From: JAIXWP01 sp964428835
GTDB taxonomy: Bacteria; Bacteroidota; Bacteroidia; Flavobacteriales_D; Sanyastnellaceae
DNA length: 64,000 nucleotides
Reading direction: 5' to 3'
Assembly: GCA_964428835.1 (NCBI GenBank)
Contig: CAYRZQ010000017.1
Location: 4,370 to 68,369 of the forward strand
This document shows positions 48,992 to 57,123 of the stretch, in pieces (positions within the stretch are counted from its first letter, which is position 1; each line of letters starts with the position of its first letter). The notes below the pieces were generated by a model. It saw only the letters and a program-made list of their open reading frames with translations, was not told the DNA's origin and ran no database searches. Position numbers and translations under genes: made by a program.

Positions 48992-50266
48992 ATGAGCAGA
49001 CGCACCATTGTTATCGTTGTCCTACTAGCGGTATTCTCCCTTGGAGTCATTATCGCTGGCCAGGTTTTTTGGGTCAGAAAAGCCTACGGAATTCAAGAAA
49101 GACAGTTCAACGACCACGTAAGATTGGCCCTTTCAAATGTGGTTGAAGAAATCCTTATCATGAATAAGGACAGCGCGGTTACAGAACCCGTGCTTCAAAA
49201 AGAAAGCAATTTCTTTGTCGCCAACATCAATGACACGCCTTCGCCTTTTCTTCTCGAAAAACTCATCAAAGATGAATTCGAACGCTACAATTTGACAGAA
49301 GACTTTGAATACGGCATCTACGACTGTTTCACTGATTCCATTGTCTTCGCATCGCGCGTCAACTTTAGCAAAGATGACTTTGTGGTGAAGCCCGAACGCG
49401 TTAGTATCACCTCCAAATTCGAGCAAGATGGTCACTACTTCGGTGTTTTGTTCCCTAACAAAACGGCTATCATCCTCAAGCAGTTGGATTTCTGGATGTA
49501 TTCCAGCTTCGTTATTTTTCTTATAGTCGTTTTTTTCAGCTATACTATCTTCGTAATCCTACGTCACAAGCGACTTTCAGATGTGAAGACTGATTTTATC
49601 AATAATATGACGCATGAACTCAAGACACCAATTAGCACCATTGGCTTGTCTGCCGAGGCTTTGCTTAATCCTACAGTGAAATCAGAACCAGGGAGGATGG
49701 AGCAATACGTCAACATTATCAAGAATGAAAATCAGCGTCTCCGCAGTCAAGTCGATAAGGTATTGCAAATCGCTACGCTCACTCCGCGCAAGGTGCATGT
49801 GAAGTTGGAGAAAATAAATATCCATGAAATCATCACCAAGGCGGCAGGTGCATTCAAGATTTCGTTGGAAGAAGATGGCGGAGAAATAATCACTTCACTG
49901 AATGCGAACAAACCCTTTATCAACGGGGATTTGGTGCACATCACGAATGTTATCTACAACCTGGTTGACAATGCGCGCAAGTACACCGAGAATACCCCAA
50001 AAATAGAAATCACCACAAGCAACGAAAAGGGCAATATTATCATCAAGGTAAAAGACAACGGAGTCGGTATCGCTCAAAGTCACCTTGGGATGATTTTTGA
50101 TAAATTTTATCGCGTGCCCACGGGAAACCTACACAATGTGAAGGGATTCGGTCTCGGGTTGTTTTATGTGAATACAATAATGAAAGCACACGGAGCAAGA
50201 ATCAACGTAGAGAGCAAGATTGGAAAGGGAAGTACGTTTACGCTTCGTTTTAAAAACTCAGAATAA
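48992..50266 (+). CDS. Membrane sensor histidine kinase, RprX-like
   Basis: A 424-residue kinase with two membrane helices (about 6-26 and 169-190) that bracket a periplasmic domain of about 140 residues. HisKA has H208 in NNMTHELKTPISTI; HATPase_c shows VDNARKYTE, VKDNGVGIAQSH and GFGLGLFYV. Architecture and the adjoining OmpR-type regulator match RprX/RprY of Bacteroides. It lacks a HAMP domain. Its stop overlaps the regulator's start by 1 bp. The signal is unknown. Confidence 0.9.
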   Translation: MSRRTIVIVVLLAVFSLGVIIAGQVFWVRKAYGIQERQFNDHVRLALSNVVEEILIMNKDSAVTEPVLQKESNFFVANINDTPSPFLLEKLIKDEFERYNLTEDFEYGIYDCFTDSIVFASRVNFSKDDFVVKPERVSITSKFEQDGHYFGVLFPNKTAIILKQLDFWMYSSFVIFLIVVFFSYTIFVILRHKRLSDVKTDFINNMTHELKTPISTIGLSAEALLNPTVKSEPGRMEQYVNIIKNENQRLRSQVDKVLQIATLTPRKVHVKLEKINIHEIITKAAGAFKISLEEDGGEIITSLNANKPFINGDLVHITNVIYNLVDNARKYTENTPKIEITTSNEKGNIIIKVKDNGVGIAQSHLGMIFDKFYRVPTGNLHNVKGFGLGLFYVNTIMKAHGARINVESKIGKGSTFTLRFKNSE

Positions 50267-50976
50267 TGGAAGAAAATAAAAGTACTGGACCAAAAATTTT
50301 ACTCGTTGAAGACGATATGAACTTAGGTTTCGTCATTCAGGATTCATTGAAAATGGAAGGCTTTAAAGTGCATTTGTGCAAAGATGGAAAGGAAGGTTTG
50401 CTTCAATTCAATAAGGACAAATATGACTTGTGCCTCCTCGATGTAATGATGCCAAAGAAAGATGGATTCAGCCTCGCCGAAGACATTCGCAAAACTGACG
50501 TCGATGTTCCAATCGTTTTCCTTACGGCGCGAGACATGGCCGAAGATAAAATTCAAGGTTTCAAACTCGGCGCTGACGACTACATCACCAAACCTTTCAG
50601 TAGCGAAGAACTGGTGCTTCGAATCAAAGCAATTTTAAAGAGAAATCCGAATTTTAAAGAATCTCCAAAAGACAAATCCAAGTACCAAATTGGAAATTAT
50701 CAATTCGATTTCCCAAACTACGAACTGAAGATTGGTGAGGATAAAAAGAAATTGACCAAGAAGGAAGCTGAACTATTGAAGCTCCTTTGCGAACACCAAG
50801 ATCAGGTGCTCGAGCGCGAATTGATTGCAAACATGATTTGGGGTGATGATTCCTATTTCGTAGGCCGAAGTATGGATGTGTTCATTACCAAATTACGCAA
50901 ATATCTCAGTGACGATCCTAGTTTGGCTATCGTCAATGTACACGGCGTTGGCTTCCGCTTGGAAGTGCGTACTTAG
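50266..50976 (+). CDS. OmpR-family response regulator, RprY-like
   Basis: A 236-residue regulator: receiver (about 9-124) with the acidic pair in LLVEDDMN, phospho-acceptor D59 in LCLLDVMMP, the Thr of FLTARD and the Lys of YITKPF; C-terminal winged helix (about 140-234) with KLTKKEAELLKLLCEHQDQVLEREL and DVFITKLRKYLSDDPSLAIVNVHGVGFRLEV. It pairs with the kinase just upstream. Convergent with the GAF/HisKA_2 kinase gene, 8 bp apart. Confidence 0.93.
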   Translation: MEENKSTGPKILLVEDDMNLGFVIQDSLKMEGFKVHLCKDGKEGLLQFNKDKYDLCLLDVMMPKKDGFSLAEDIRKTDVDVPIVFLTARDMAEDKIQGFKLGADDYITKPFSSEELVLRIKAILKRNPNFKESPKDKSKYQIGNYQFDFPNYELKIGEDKKKLTKKEAELLKLLCEHQDQVLERELIANMIWGDDSYFVGRSMDVFITKLRKYLSDDPSLAIVNVHGVGFRLEVRT

Positions 50977-50984
50977 ACGTCTTG

Positions 50985-52133
50985 CTATTCTTTTGGAATA
51001 AGAATGCGGTAGCTGGAATTACCCAATCGAGGAAAGGAAATTTCGAGATCGGCATCACTTGCCAAGTCTTTAATTAACGGCAATCCCATGGAGTTGCCCA
51101 GTAATTTCTTTTCAAAATCAAAACCAGTCCCCGTATCTCCTACTATGAGAATTGCCGAATCTTCGGTGTTTTGAAGGCGAATGAACATTCGGTTTTCATT
51201 TGACTCGGATACCGCATATTTGAATGCATTGATCATAATCTCGCTTACAATCAAACCCACGTGTGTAGCCGTTTTGGTGGCAATCTCCGCATTGACCTCT
51301 GGGATGTCGATATCAAATCGCCCTTTTAATGAAGTGTGTGAATTTTGATATTGCTCCGCCAGCTCTTCGATGTATTCTGTTATATTGATTAAAGTGGCAT
51401 TGTTGGAGCGCATGAGCAACTCATGGATTTTTAATATAGAAAAAATCTGTTGTTCATACTCCTCCATGAATGCATCTATTGTTCCACCGTCATTGTTTTG
51501 TTTAGCAATGCGAATGAGACCAAGTAAAATCGAAAAGTTGTTTTTTACGCGGTGATTGATTTCTTTGATCAACCGTTCTTTCTCGGCGAGGCTCAGTTCT
51601 AGTTGGTGTTGCAGTGCTCGTCGCTGGCGGGCTTCAAGGTTGCTCGCAAAAACAAGTGACACACTAAATGCGAATGCTTGATCTTTTGAAGTAAAAACTT
51701 TTCGCTCGCCTGTTTTTTCAAAGCACATCACTCCCACGAGCTCCCCGCTAATGCGAAGGGGTATATCCATAAGACTGTACACCTCAAAGGGAATGTTGTA
51801 ATCAGGATTCAGCTCCGAAGTCTTCTCGTCTGTGACAACATTCTCTACCAATAGTATCTTATTCTCTTCTATAGCCTTGAAATAGGTGGGGAATTTTACT
51901 TTATCTAAAGTATTGTTTTTATCGAATGATTTGGTGCGACGGTCGTATTCGCCCATCGATATCAATTTGTCCTTTTCAGCATTAAAAAGCCACACACTCA
52001 TTCGTTCGATGCGCAAAGTGGCGGTGAGACGCCGCGCAAACTCCAACATCATTTCGTCGATATCGTCGCGCTTCAAATAATGAATGCGTGAGATGCTGTC
52101 CAATTCCTGTATGAGGTCGATGCTGTAGTCCAT
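50985..52133 (-). CDS. GAF-domain histidine kinase of the HisKA_2 type
   Basis: A 382-residue cytoplasmic protein. The GAF domain (about 15-170) includes ERMSVWLFNAEKDKLISMGEYDRRTKSF and VYSLMDIPLRISGELVGVMCFEKTG. The dimerisation/phospho-acceptor helix has H194 in LIKEINHRVKNNFSILLGLIRI, the HisKA_2 signature. An atypical ATPase domain follows (HVGLIVSEIMINAFKYA, VGDTGTGFDFEKKLLGNSMGLPLIKDLA). No receiver gene lies beside it. It diverges from arsR. Such kinases often sense small ligands or light through GAF, here unknown. Confidence 0.88.
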   Translation of the reverse strand: MDYSIDLIQELDSISRIHYLKRDDIDEMMLEFARRLTATLRIERMSVWLFNAEKDKLISMGEYDRRTKSFDKNNTLDKVKFPTYFKAIEENKILLVENVVTDEKTSELNPDYNIPFEVYSLMDIPLRISGELVGVMCFEKTGERKVFTSKDQAFAFSVSLVFASNLEARQRRALQHQLELSLAEKERLIKEINHRVKNNFSILLGLIRIAKQNNDGGTIDAFMEEYEQQIFSILKIHELLMRSNNATLINITEYIEELAEQYQNSHTSLKGRFDIDIPEVNAEIATKTATHVGLIVSEIMINAFKYAVSESNENRMFIRLQNTEDSAILIVGDTGTGFDFEKKLLGNSMGLPLIKDLASDADLEISFPRLGNSSYRILIPKE

Positions 52134-52229
52134 GGATGAGGAGTTTGAATGGTAGAGCGCGAGCGTTCAAAACTAAGGTTATGTCGAATATACAAAATAT
52201 TTAACCTTAATATCTTTTATTCACTATTT

Positions 52230-52253
52230 ATTCATCGTAATATTGCGATGAAT
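52230..52253. promoter_or_regulatory. ArsR-type palindromic operator
   Basis: Arms ATTCATCG (52230-52237) and CGATGAAT (52246-52253) flank an AT-rich centre TAATATTG. Only the pair next to the AATATT centre breaks symmetry. It ends 12 nt before the arsR start at 52266, as expected for an autoregulated ArsR gene. Confidence 0.65.
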
Positions 52254-52265
52254 AATTTTCACAAC

Positions 52266-52598
52266 ATGGGTTTAGCGAAAACAGAACAGTTTACAGCCGA
52301 GGAAAACAAGATGGCGTCCATAGCCAAGGCGCTCGCGCATCCGGCGCGGATCGCCATTCTTAAAGTACTCATTCAGAAAAAAGCCTGCATCTGCGGTGAT
52401 ATCGTCGACGAACTGCCGCTCTCTCAAAGCACTGTGTCCCAACATCTCAAAGAACTCAAAGATGCAGGTTTGATAAAAGGCGATATCGAAGGCGTTAAGG
52501 TCTGTTATTGCATCGACCGCGATAATTGGGCTGCGGCGCAATCCATCCTACAAGAATTTTTTGAATCAAATGTCATCACCAACACTTCGTGTTGCTAA
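52266..52598 (+). CDS. arsR: ArsR-family metalloregulator
   Basis: A 110-residue winged-helix repressor. MGLAKTEQFTAEENKMASIA at the N-terminus, then KALAHPARIAILKVLIQKKACICGDIVDELPLSQSTVSQHLKELKDAGLIKG. The pair Cys-Ile-Cys just before the recognition region resembles the As(III)-binding site of ArsR. The protein ends in NTSCC, a further Cys pair. I place the start at 52266: an ATG at 52248 lies inside the palindromic operator, and the MGLxKTE start is what I recall for relatives. First gene of an operon with the DUF6428, aquaporin and arsC genes. Confidence 0.9.
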   Translation: MGLAKTEQFTAEENKMASIAKALAHPARIAILKVLIQKKACICGDIVDELPLSQSTVSQHLKELKDAGLIKGDIEGVKVCYCIDRDNWAAAQSILQEFFESNVITNTSCC

Positions 52599-52610
52599 AA
52601 AATAATCATC

Positions 52611-53087
52611 ATGAAATTATCTCAAGTAAAATCAGCATTAGAAAATTTACAAGAAGTAAATTTTCAACTTCCTTCTGGAGAGCATGTTCCGGCTCACTTT
52701 CACGTGACTGAAGTGGGAGAGATTACCAAACATTTTATCGACTGCGGCGGCACCGTTCGCCACGAAAAGGTCGTAAACTTTCAACTATGGGAGGCCAACG
52801 ATTATGATCATCGTTTAAAACCACAAAAACTAAAAAACATCATTTCACTTTCCGAACGAACGCTCGGTTTGGGTGATTTGGAGGTTGAAGTGGAATATCA
52901 ATCCACTACGATTGGTAAGTATGATCTCGATTTCGATGGTCAGAATTTTCTTTTGGTAAATAAATTCACCAATTGTCTTGCTCAAGATAAATGCGGCATT
53001 CCGGCGGAAAAACTCAAGGTTAGCCTTGTTGATCTGACCGCCGAAAAATCAGCTCCTTCATGCAAACCTGGTTCTGGCTGTTGCTAA
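52611..53087 (+). CDS. DUF6428 family protein with Cys-rich tail, arsenic operon
   Basis: A 158-residue soluble protein starting 12 bp after arsR. MKLSQVKSALENLQEVNFQL, PSGEHVPAHFHVTEVGEITKHFIDCGGTVR and FQLWEANDYDHRLKPQKLKNI are the parts I associate with the DUF6428 family found next to arsR in Bacteroidota. It has His and Cys in HVPAHFHVTE and FIDCGG, C-x4-C (NCLAQDKCG), and the final SCKPGSGCC. These suggest metal(loid) binding, possibly an arsenic chaperone; this is inference. Function otherwise unknown. Confidence 0.8.
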   Translation: MKLSQVKSALENLQEVNFQLPSGEHVPAHFHVTEVGEITKHFIDCGGTVRHEKVVNFQLWEANDYDHRLKPQKLKNIISLSERTLGLGDLEVEVEYQSTTIGKYDLDFDGQNFLLVNKFTNCLAQDKCGIPAEKLKVSLVDLTAEKSAPSCKPGSGCC

Positions 53088-53094
53088 TTCGATC

Positions 53095-53760
53095 ATGGAA
53101 TACAGAAAATATTTTGGAGAAATAGTAGGCACATTTGCGCTCGTTTTCTGCGGTACCGGTGCGATTATAATCAATCAAGAATCGGGAGGCGCCATCACTC
53201 ACCTTGGTATCGCGATCACATTCGGATTAATTGTAGCTTCGATGATTTTCGCGCTCGGCGATGTGTCAGGCGCTCATCTCAATCCGGCGGTTACACTCAG
53301 TTTCGCCGTTAAGCAGCGCTTCCCGTGGAAGTCGGTGGTTCCTTATATCATCGCGCAAGGTGCTGGTGCGTTCATCGCAAGCGTGGCGCTCAAAATTTTA
53401 TTTCCCGACAATGAGACACTCGGAGCTACGCTTCCGGCTGGGAGTCAGGCTCAATCGTTTATACTAGAGGTCATTCTTACAATGATTTTAGTGATGGTGA
53501 TTTTTAATGTCACCACAGGCGCAAAAGAAAAAGGTCTAACTGCTGCAATCGCTATTGGCGGAGTGGTAGGATTAGAAGCCCTCTTCGCTGGCCCAATTTG
53601 CGGCGCCTCCATGAATCCCATCCGCTCTATCAGTCCTGCGGTGGTGAGCGGTCATGTGGAGTCGCTGTGGATTTACATCGTCGCACCTATCATTGGTGCT
53701 CTTCTCGGAGTTTTCATTCACAATATTCTTTATCCCAAATCCAATGTATCCAACAATTAA
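53095..53760 (+). CDS. Aquaporin/glycerol-facilitator family channel (MIP), arsenic operon
   Basis: A 221-residue channel with six predicted helices and two half-helix loops. The first motif is intact (HLNPAVT, NPA at 63-65). The second reads NPIRS (174-178) instead of the usual NPAR, keeping the selectivity Arg R177. AqpS of Sinorhizobium meliloti ars operons, a homologue, lets arsenite out down its gradient after ArsC reduction. Position between arsR and arsC and the absence of arsB or acr3 support that role here. It starts 7 bp after the DUF6428 stop; arsC overlaps its end by 17 bp. Confidence 0.88.
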   Translation: MEYRKYFGEIVGTFALVFCGTGAIIINQESGGAITHLGIAITFGLIVASMIFALGDVSGAHLNPAVTLSFAVKQRFPWKSVVPYIIAQGAGAFIASVALKILFPDNETLGATLPAGSQAQSFILEVILTMILVMVIFNVTTGAKEKGLTAAIAIGGVVGLEALFAGPICGASMNPIRSISPAVVSGHVESLWIYIVAPIIGALLGVFIHNILYPKSNVSNN

Positions 53761-54358
53761 AATCTATTGCGACCAACTAGTAGCTCGGTTTGTTGAAATT
53801 CCCACAGAAAGAAAAGCGCTACTTGAAAAAGTAAGCGCCTTCATTACCAAAAAGAAATCTGCAGCGCTTGATATAAAGCTAGTCTATATCTGCACGCACA
53901 ATTCGCGCCGCAGCCACTTCGGCCAAGTTTGGGCAAATGTTGCCGCTGACTATTTTGATATAGAAAATGTATCGACTTTCAGCGGTGGAACAGAAGCTAC
54001 TGCTTTTAATCCCAATGCAATCAACGCACTTCGACGTGTCGGCTTTGATATTTCAACAATAGAAGAAGGTAAAAACCCAGTGTACCGCGTCGCTCACAGC
54101 GATTCATACGTTCCTTCCATTTGTTTTTCCAAAGTCTATGATGATGCGGCAAATCCTCAAAGTGGTTACGCGGCCATCATGACATGTAGCGATGCCGAAG
54201 AAAATTGTCCCTTCATCCCCGGAGTCGAACTCCGCATTGGCACCACTTACGACGATCCGAAGGCTTTTGACAATACACCGCAGCAAGATGCTAAATATGA
54301 CGAACGCTGTCGTCAAATTGCATTGGAAACACTCTATGTCTTCAGCAAAATTTCTTAA
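53744..54358 (+). CDS. arsC: Thioredoxin-type arsenate reductase / low-molecular-weight phosphatase family
   Basis: A 204-residue protein of the LMW-phosphatase fold. The P-loop is C50-T-H-N-S-R-R-S (C-x5-R with R56). The redox triad of the thioredoxin-coupled family (as in S. aureus pI258 ArsC) is present: C148 and C155 in MTCSDAEENCPFIPG, compared with that enzyme's CSDAD-x-x-CP. This supports arsenate reduction rather than only phosphatase action. An N-terminal extension (1-43) precedes the P-loop strand. The ATG at 53744 is used; an upstream GTG-type start would overlap the aquaporin gene far more. Confidence 0.88.
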   Translation: MYPTIKIYCDQLVARFVEIPTERKALLEKVSAFITKKKSAALDIKLVYICTHNSRRSHFGQVWANVAADYFDIENVSTFSGGTEATAFNPNAINALRRVGFDISTIEEGKNPVYRVAHSDSYVPSICFSKVYDDAANPQSGYAAIMTCSDAEENCPFIPGVELRIGTTYDDPKAFDNTPQQDAKYDERCRQIALETLYVFSKIS

Positions 54359-54360
54359 TC

Positions 54361-55083
54361 ATGAAAATGAGGTTTATGATGTTATTAGGGGTGTTAATTT
54401 CTAATTTTCACCTCAGTGCTCAGAACATCAATTATTTCGGCTTATTCCCAACGATTGATCATAGTGGCAAATTATCAGAGCGCTGGTCTTACAATGTTTA
54501 TCTCTTCGACGCGATAAAGCCATATAATTCAACGGAAAACAATGTTCGTGACGAGTCGCGCTCATTTTATATTTACGGAGAAGGTGGTATTTCTTATCAA
54601 TTGACTCCTAAGTTGTCAATTACAGGAGCATATGTTTTCGAGCGCCAGAACCCCTTCAAAGACTATTGGCGCAACGAACATCGCGCGTTTCAACAACTCA
54701 CATATAAAACTCAAATTGGAAAAGGGGAGGGGAAGTTTCGACTTCGATTTGATGAGCGCTTAAAGCGCCTCTTTTTTGAAGACAAGGCAAGCTTTTCTCA
54801 TCGTGCTCGCGCATTGGCAGGTTACAAAAAGAAAGTATTCAATGATAAATACTATCTCATGATGTATTCGGAGTTCTTCTTCAATACCACCAGGGGATCC
54901 TCGAATTTCTTTGAAGAAAATTGGAGTGCTTTTCAATTGGGAATTCCGATAAATGATTGGTCTTCATTAGAGGTTGGACCACTATATGTGGGTTGGATCA
55001 ACAATGCCCAAAAAGACTGGTTGCATCAATTCTATCTTCAGTTCACTTGGGCAACATCTCTTGATTTTTCGAAAAAGGACTGA
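54361..55083 (+). CDS. DUF2490 family outer-membrane protein
   Basis: A 240-residue exported protein with signal peptide (1-20, ending LSAQ). The mature part alternates short beta strands (SERWSYNVYLFDAIKPY, LTPKLSITGAYVFERQNPF, GKFRLRFDERLKRLFFEDKASFSHRARALAGY, KYYLMMYSEFFFNTT) and ends in a strand, as in a small outer-membrane barrel. DUF2490 proteins have no known function. It starts 2 bp after arsC and so is likely part of the arsenic operon, perhaps an outer-membrane exit; that is inference. Confidence 0.85.
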   Translation: MKMRFMMLLGVLISNFHLSAQNINYFGLFPTIDHSGKLSERWSYNVYLFDAIKPYNSTENNVRDESRSFYIYGEGGISYQLTPKLSITGAYVFERQNPFKDYWRNEHRAFQQLTYKTQIGKGEGKFRLRFDERLKRLFFEDKASFSHRARALAGYKKKVFNDKYYLMMYSEFFFNTTRGSSNFFEENWSAFQLGIPINDWSSLEVGPLYVGWINNAQKDWLHQFYLQFTWATSLDFSKKD

Positions 55084-55105
55084 GTGGGGAGGGGAAATTA
55101 CCTAA

Positions 55106-55435
55106 CCCGTTTAGCGGACTGATTTAGTCGCTCCACGGTCTGTACGACCCTTCGACTCCAAAAATTATCATCGCTTACGCTCGATAATTTTTTCCGCTCA
55201 GGGACCGGACTTCATTGGATCAATAAAGGGGCAAAAAAGAGAAGGTGTTGGAAAACGCAGTTTTCCAACACCTTCTCTTTTTTGCCCAACCTCTAAGTTT
55301 TGACGGCGGAATGTACCGGTCCCTGAGCGGAGTGAGTCAACAAGCGCAAGCGCAGTTGATGAACGGAGTCGAAGGGTGTTCCCGACCGTGGAGCGACCTA
55401 GTTAAATCCTCTAAACAGGATAACCTAGTTTAAGC
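55106..55435. repeat. Nested inverted-repeat element, about 330 bp, MITE- or REP-like
   Basis: From outside in: imperfect CTAACCCGTTTAG-like ends; GTCGCTCCACGGTC (55127-55140) against its complement (55384-55397); ACCCTTCGACTCC (55147-55159) against 55365-55377; CCGCTCAGGGACCGG (55194-55208) against 55316-55330; and a perfect central hairpin with 28-bp arms (55229-55256, 55260-55287) and a 3-nt loop. The arms are symmetric about 55258. No gene inside. CTTCGACTCC and CTCAGGGA sequences are, from memory, common in dispersed palindromic repeats of this phylum. Confidence 0.8.
55229..55287. terminator. Central 28-bp perfect hairpin of the nested palindrome
   Basis: Arms GGGCAAAAAAGAGAAGG... and its exact complement around loop GCA. 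It could stop transcription from the arsenic operon in either direction, as the arms hold a run of six A or T. Confidence 0.6.
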
Positions 55436-55440
55436 ATAAC

Positions 55441-55557
55441 ATAAAACCTAATTAATGTACGGTGTTACTACCTGATATTTCTCCAATTTTCAAAACTTCA
55501 TGAAGTTGAATTCTAAATCCTGGTCAAGGAGCGATCAAACACCAAACTTTTCTGCAT
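55441..55557. other. Intergenic stretch with nothing recognised
   Basis: About 117 bp between the nested palindrome and the tRNA terminator. No frame, repeat or motif that I can support. Confidence 0.4.
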
Positions 55558-55600
55558 AAAAAAAACCGGCTTCATCAAATGGAATTTGATAAAGCCGGCT
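55558..55600 (-). terminator. Intrinsic terminator after tRNA-Leu
   Basis: On the reverse strand AAGCCGGCTTTATCAAAT and ATTTGATGAAGCCGG form a long stem with a short loop and are followed by seven T. Confidence 0.85.
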
Positions 55601-55601
55601 T

Positions 55602-55688
55602 GTACCCCGGGCGGGACTTGAACCCGCACGACCGTTTCGGGTCACAGGATTTTAAGTCCTGCGTGTCTACCGATTCCACCACCAGGGC
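55602..55688 (-). tRNA. tRNA-Leu (anticodon UAA)
   Basis: The 87-nt reverse-strand sequence starts GCCCTGGTGGTGGAATCGG and ends CCGGGGTA. The acceptor stem pairs GCCCTGG with CCGGGGT, with discriminator A. The anticodon arm GGACTTAAAATCC gives TAA. A long variable arm is present and the T arm reads GCGGGTTCAAGTCCCGC. The CCA end is not encoded. Confidence 0.95.
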
Positions 55689-55696
55689 AAATGGGT

Positions 55697-55726
55697 AAAA
55701 AAAATCCCGATCTCTCTAGACCGGGA
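55697..55726 (-). terminator. Terminator between the two tRNA genes
   Basis: On the reverse strand TCCCG and CGGGA pair across an 18-20-nt span and are followed by eight T. It suggests that tRNA-Gly and tRNA-Leu are partly separate transcripts. Confidence 0.6.
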
Positions 55727-55731
55727 CCATC

Positions 55732-55805
<74 letters not shown>

Positions 55806-55890
55806 TTGTTCTACTTTTGGGACGGCAAATGTATAACGGATATCCAATCTGTCAAATTTTTTTTACACTTTTATTTATCTTTCTTCATTT

Positions 55891-57120
55891 CTATTGAAAA
55901 TCAATCTTTTCAAAGATCGCAGAAACCGCCCCAGTATTGCTTTTCACCAATTGATCAGCCCTCTGACCCATTTCCATACGCTTCTGATCATCCCCGAGCA
56001 ATGTCCTTAATATTCCCTCCATATCAGCGATGTCGCTCGCAGATCGCGCCGCTCCAATACTCACCAATTGCACCGCTTCATCAAACTTTTCATGTTTCTT
56101 TCCAAAGACTACCGGTATCCCATACACCGCAGCCTCAAGAGTATTGTGGATGCCCTTACCAAAACCACCACCAATCACAGCAATCTTTCCGTAGCGATAC
56201 AAAGAACTCAACATGCCCATGTTGTCTATCACCAACACACGACTTCCTTCTCGTAATTGACCTTCACTAAACGTTGTAGGTGAGTATTTTTCAAACATCC
56301 TTACAATTTCAGCTATTCTACCTTCATCAATGTGATGAGGTGCAATGATCAATTTCAACTCGCTCACTTCACCCATCAATCGCATCAATACACTTTCTTC
56401 TTCTCGATAACTGCTACCTGCCACAATGGTAATTCCACTCGAAGTGAAGTTTGCAGCAAGCTCTATCTCTTTTGATCTGTTTTTAATATCAACCACACGA
56501 TCATAACGAGTGTCGCCACAGACCTCGTAATTGTTCAGTCCGATCGAACTCAGTAAGTTTCCACTTTTATTATTTTGTAAAAAGAAAAAGTGAACACTCT
56601 CAAGCACTCTTCGCCAGAATGGGCTGCCTTTGAAAAATCGTTGATCCTCTCGAAAAATTCCAGAAACAACATAGAGCGGAATATTCTGCTTTTTGATTTC
56701 AAAAAAATAATTCGCCCAATATTCATACTTCACAAAAAAGACTTTTTCTGGTTTCAAAAGAGAAAGCCACTTTGTCGCATTCTTCGGGGTATCCAACGGC
56801 AGATATAAAATCAAATCTGCTCCGTTATAATTTTTCCTCACCTCATAACCACTGGGTGAAAAAAAAGTCAATACAATTTTCTTTTGAGGATATTCAGACT
56901 TGATTTTTTCAATCAAAGGTCTTCCTTGCTCAAACTCTCCAAGCGATGCAGCATGCACCCAAATGATGCTGTCTTTATTGTCGTTTCTCCATTCTTCAAG
57001 CCTTTGCCAGACCTGCGTTCTTCCATCAAGCCATTGCTTGGCCTTAAGATTAAATGGCGACGCTAGAACGATAAGGAGCTTGTAAAGCCTGATGCCAATA
57101 TTATAAAGTAGATGCATCAA
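55891..57120 (-). CDS. waaA: 3-deoxy-D-manno-octulosonic acid (Kdo) transferase
   Basis: A 409-residue inner-membrane-associated GT-B glycosyltransferase that moves Kdo from CMP-Kdo to lipid A precursor. Motifs: IIWVHAASLGEFEQGRPLIEKIK (with the catalytic Glu region), VLTFFSPSGYEVRKNY, FFVKYEYWANYFFEIKKQNIPLYVVSGIFREDQRFF, and the donor-site block IAVIGGGFGKGIHNTLEAAVYGIPVVFGKKHEKFDEAV. Length is typical for the family. It starts 3 bp downstream of the outer-membrane protein gene, so these two are one operon. It encodes a core step of LPS synthesis. Confidence 0.95.
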   Translation of the reverse strand: MMHLLYNIGIRLYKLLIVLASPFNLKAKQWLDGRTQVWQRLEEWRNDNKDSIIWVHAASLGEFEQGRPLIEKIKSEYPQKKIVLTFFSPSGYEVRKNYNGADLILYLPLDTPKNATKWLSLLKPEKVFFVKYEYWANYFFEIKKQNIPLYVVSGIFREDQRFFKGSPFWRRVLESVHFFFLQNNKSGNLLSSIGLNNYEVCGDTRYDRVVDIKNRSKEIELAANFTSSGITIVAGSSYREEESVLMRLMGEVSELKLIIAPHHIDEGRIAEIVRMFEKYSPTTFSEGQLREGSRVLVIDNMGMLSSLYRYGKIAVIGGGFGKGIHNTLEAAVYGIPVVFGKKHEKFDEAVQLVSIGAARSASDIADMEGILRTLLGDDQKRMEMGQRADQLVKSNTGAVSAIFEKIDFQ

Positions 57121-57123
57121 TTC

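Noticed and set aside
55245..55433. A 62-codon frame inside the nested palindrome
   Set aside because: Made wholly of inverted-repeat arms; no start signal or homology.
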